Positions 5,526 to 6,120 of a stretch of 6,120 nt of DNA are shown here, one piece after another. Numbering within the stretch: position 1 is the first letter of the stretch; each line of letters starts with the position of its first letter. Origin of the DNA: Prevotella sp. (GTDB taxonomy: Bacteria > Bacteroidota > Bacteroidia > Bacteroidales > Bacteroidaceae); NCBI GenBank assembly GCA_022732315.1, contig JAIJUV010000153.1, positions 1-6,120 on the forward strand. Direction: 5' to 3'. Position numbers and translations under genes: made by a program. A model generated the notes under the pieces. The model saw only the letters and a list, made by a program, of their open reading frames with translations. It was not told where the DNA came from and did no database searches.

Positions 5526-5746
5526 GGGTCCACTTTAAAATGTGGATTCTATTTAAATTAAACAATAGCCGTGGGAGTTATATTCTGCCCTTGGCGTTAA
5601 CTAACTCTGGCTAATAGTTAGTGTTCATTTGTTGGTCAAACAACTTTAGCACGCAACTACAGCCTTAAAAATGCCTCAAAATGGGACTATTCGCTCTTTG
5701 AGCCACTTATTTTGCAATTTGGAGGCTTAATTTGAATAGAGATTTA
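5526..5746. other. Intergenic region with small dyads
   Basis: No gene is visible. Two small inverted repeats stand out: tccac (5529-5533) with gtgga (5542-5546), immediately before the upstream start of the secreted protein on the minus strand, and actaact (5600-5606) with agttagt (5616-5622) around a 9-base loop. The part at 5560-5660 is less AT-rich than the genes around it. I find no perfect minus-strand TAnnTTTG motif for the secreted-protein gene; TATTGTTT near 5560-5567 has two mismatches. Confidence 0.4.
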
Positions 5747-6120
5747 TCATTTTAGTTTCTCAATCTCACTTTTTGACAAATCTGTTATTTGCATAACTGT
5801 TTCTATATCCATGCCAGCATCCAACATCCTTTTTGCTATTTGGATAGCTTTCGAGTTTTTACCTTCCTCACGCCCTTTTTCCAAAGCCGTATCTATAGAG
5901 TTCTTGACATCACGATACGCTTTTAAACTATCCTCATATTCTTTCAACTCTGTTGGGGTGAACTTTGCAATCTCGGCCTCCTCAAAGAGTTTAGTAAACA
6001 CTTTCTCTTTCAAGGCAGCAGGACGCTCATCCAATCGGGAAAGGTTTTTCAACACATACAACCACTTATCGTAAAGCGTGTCAAGTTCCTCCTCTGTCTT
6101 ATTGAACTTCGCTATCTCAA
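5747..6120 (-). CDS. Rpn family recombination-promoting nuclease / PD-(D/E)XK transposase, C-terminal part (partial)
   Basis: The minus-strand frame is open from the right edge of the window to the TGA at 5747-5749, giving about 123 C-terminal residues; the gene starts outside the window, so the in-frame TTG at 6061 is not the true start. The sequence is typical of the C-terminal helical arm of Rpn/PD-(D/E)XK nuclease family putative transposases. It has LYDKWLYVLKNLSRLDERP, then FEEAEIAKFTPTELKEYEDS with LKAYRDVKNSIDTA, a charged EKGREEGK turn, and a terminal helical KAIQIAKRMLDAGMDIETV module ending LSKSEIEKLK. Characterised relatives (RpnA-E of E. coli) are DNA nucleases that raise RecA-independent recombination. 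The catalytic domain is not in view, so activity cannot be judged. The family occurs in many copies in Bacteroidetes and often marks mobile or accessory DNA. Confidence 0.87.
   Translation of the reverse strand, partial: EIAKFNKTEEELDTLYDKWLYVLKNLSRLDERPAALKEKVFTKLFEEAEIAKFTPTELKEYEDSLKAYRDVKNSIDTALEKGREEGKNSKAIQIAKRMLDAGMDIETVMQITDLSKSEIEKLK

Noticed and set aside
1..6120. CRISPR array, tRNA or rRNA genes
   Set aside because: No regularly spaced short repeats and no tRNA- or rRNA-like conserved stretches were seen on either strand.

Overview
The window looks like accessory DNA from a member of the Bacteroidales, most likely a Prevotella/Segatella-type gut or oral species. The evidence is a perfect Bacteroidetes -7 promoter motif (TAnnTTTG) ahead of the abiE pair, the general lack of Shine-Dalgarno sequences before starts, and the protein families present: a secreted protein with a Bacteroidetes-style C-terminal domain and an Rpn-type nuclease/transposase. 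The genus is an inference.

Left part, plus strand: the C-terminal end of a type I restriction endonuclease subunit (HsdR) enters from the left and stops at 291. A 268-bp intergenic stretch follows, AT-rich at its edges with a GC-richer core. Next comes a 454-residue soluble, charged, helical protein of unknown function (560-1924), then a two-gene type IV toxin-antitoxin / abortive-infection module: AbiEi antitoxin-repressor (2101-2682) and AbiEii nucleotidyltransferase toxin (2684-3550). The module has its own promoter and an elaborate operator-like repeat region. HsdR plus AbiE suggests a small phage-defence island; whether the 454-residue protein takes part is unknown.

The most striking structure is a 153-bp direct repeat flanking the AbiE module. 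The last 50 codons of the 454-residue gene (1772-1924) recur at 3551-3703, starting at the base after the abiEii stop codon, with 11 mismatches and the last 73 bases identical. This looks like a scar of cassette insertion or allele exchange. Recombination between the copies would delete AbiE and leave the 454-residue gene whole.

Centre: two hairpins (3716-3750 and 3808-3871) separate the plus-strand block from a convergent minus-strand block.

Right part, minus strand and visibly more AT-rich: a 160-residue protein combining a winged-helix-like N-terminus with two C-terminal membrane segments (3875-4357); a short protein-like remnant (4367-4474); a 338-codon secreted protein of unknown function (4509-5513 or 5525); a 221-bp gap with small dyads; and, running off the right edge, the C-terminal part of an Rpn/PD-(D/E)XK family nuclease/transposase (5747-6120). 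These minus-strand genes look like unrelated accessory cargo rather than one pathway. No tRNA, rRNA, CRISPR array or complete insertion sequence is visible.
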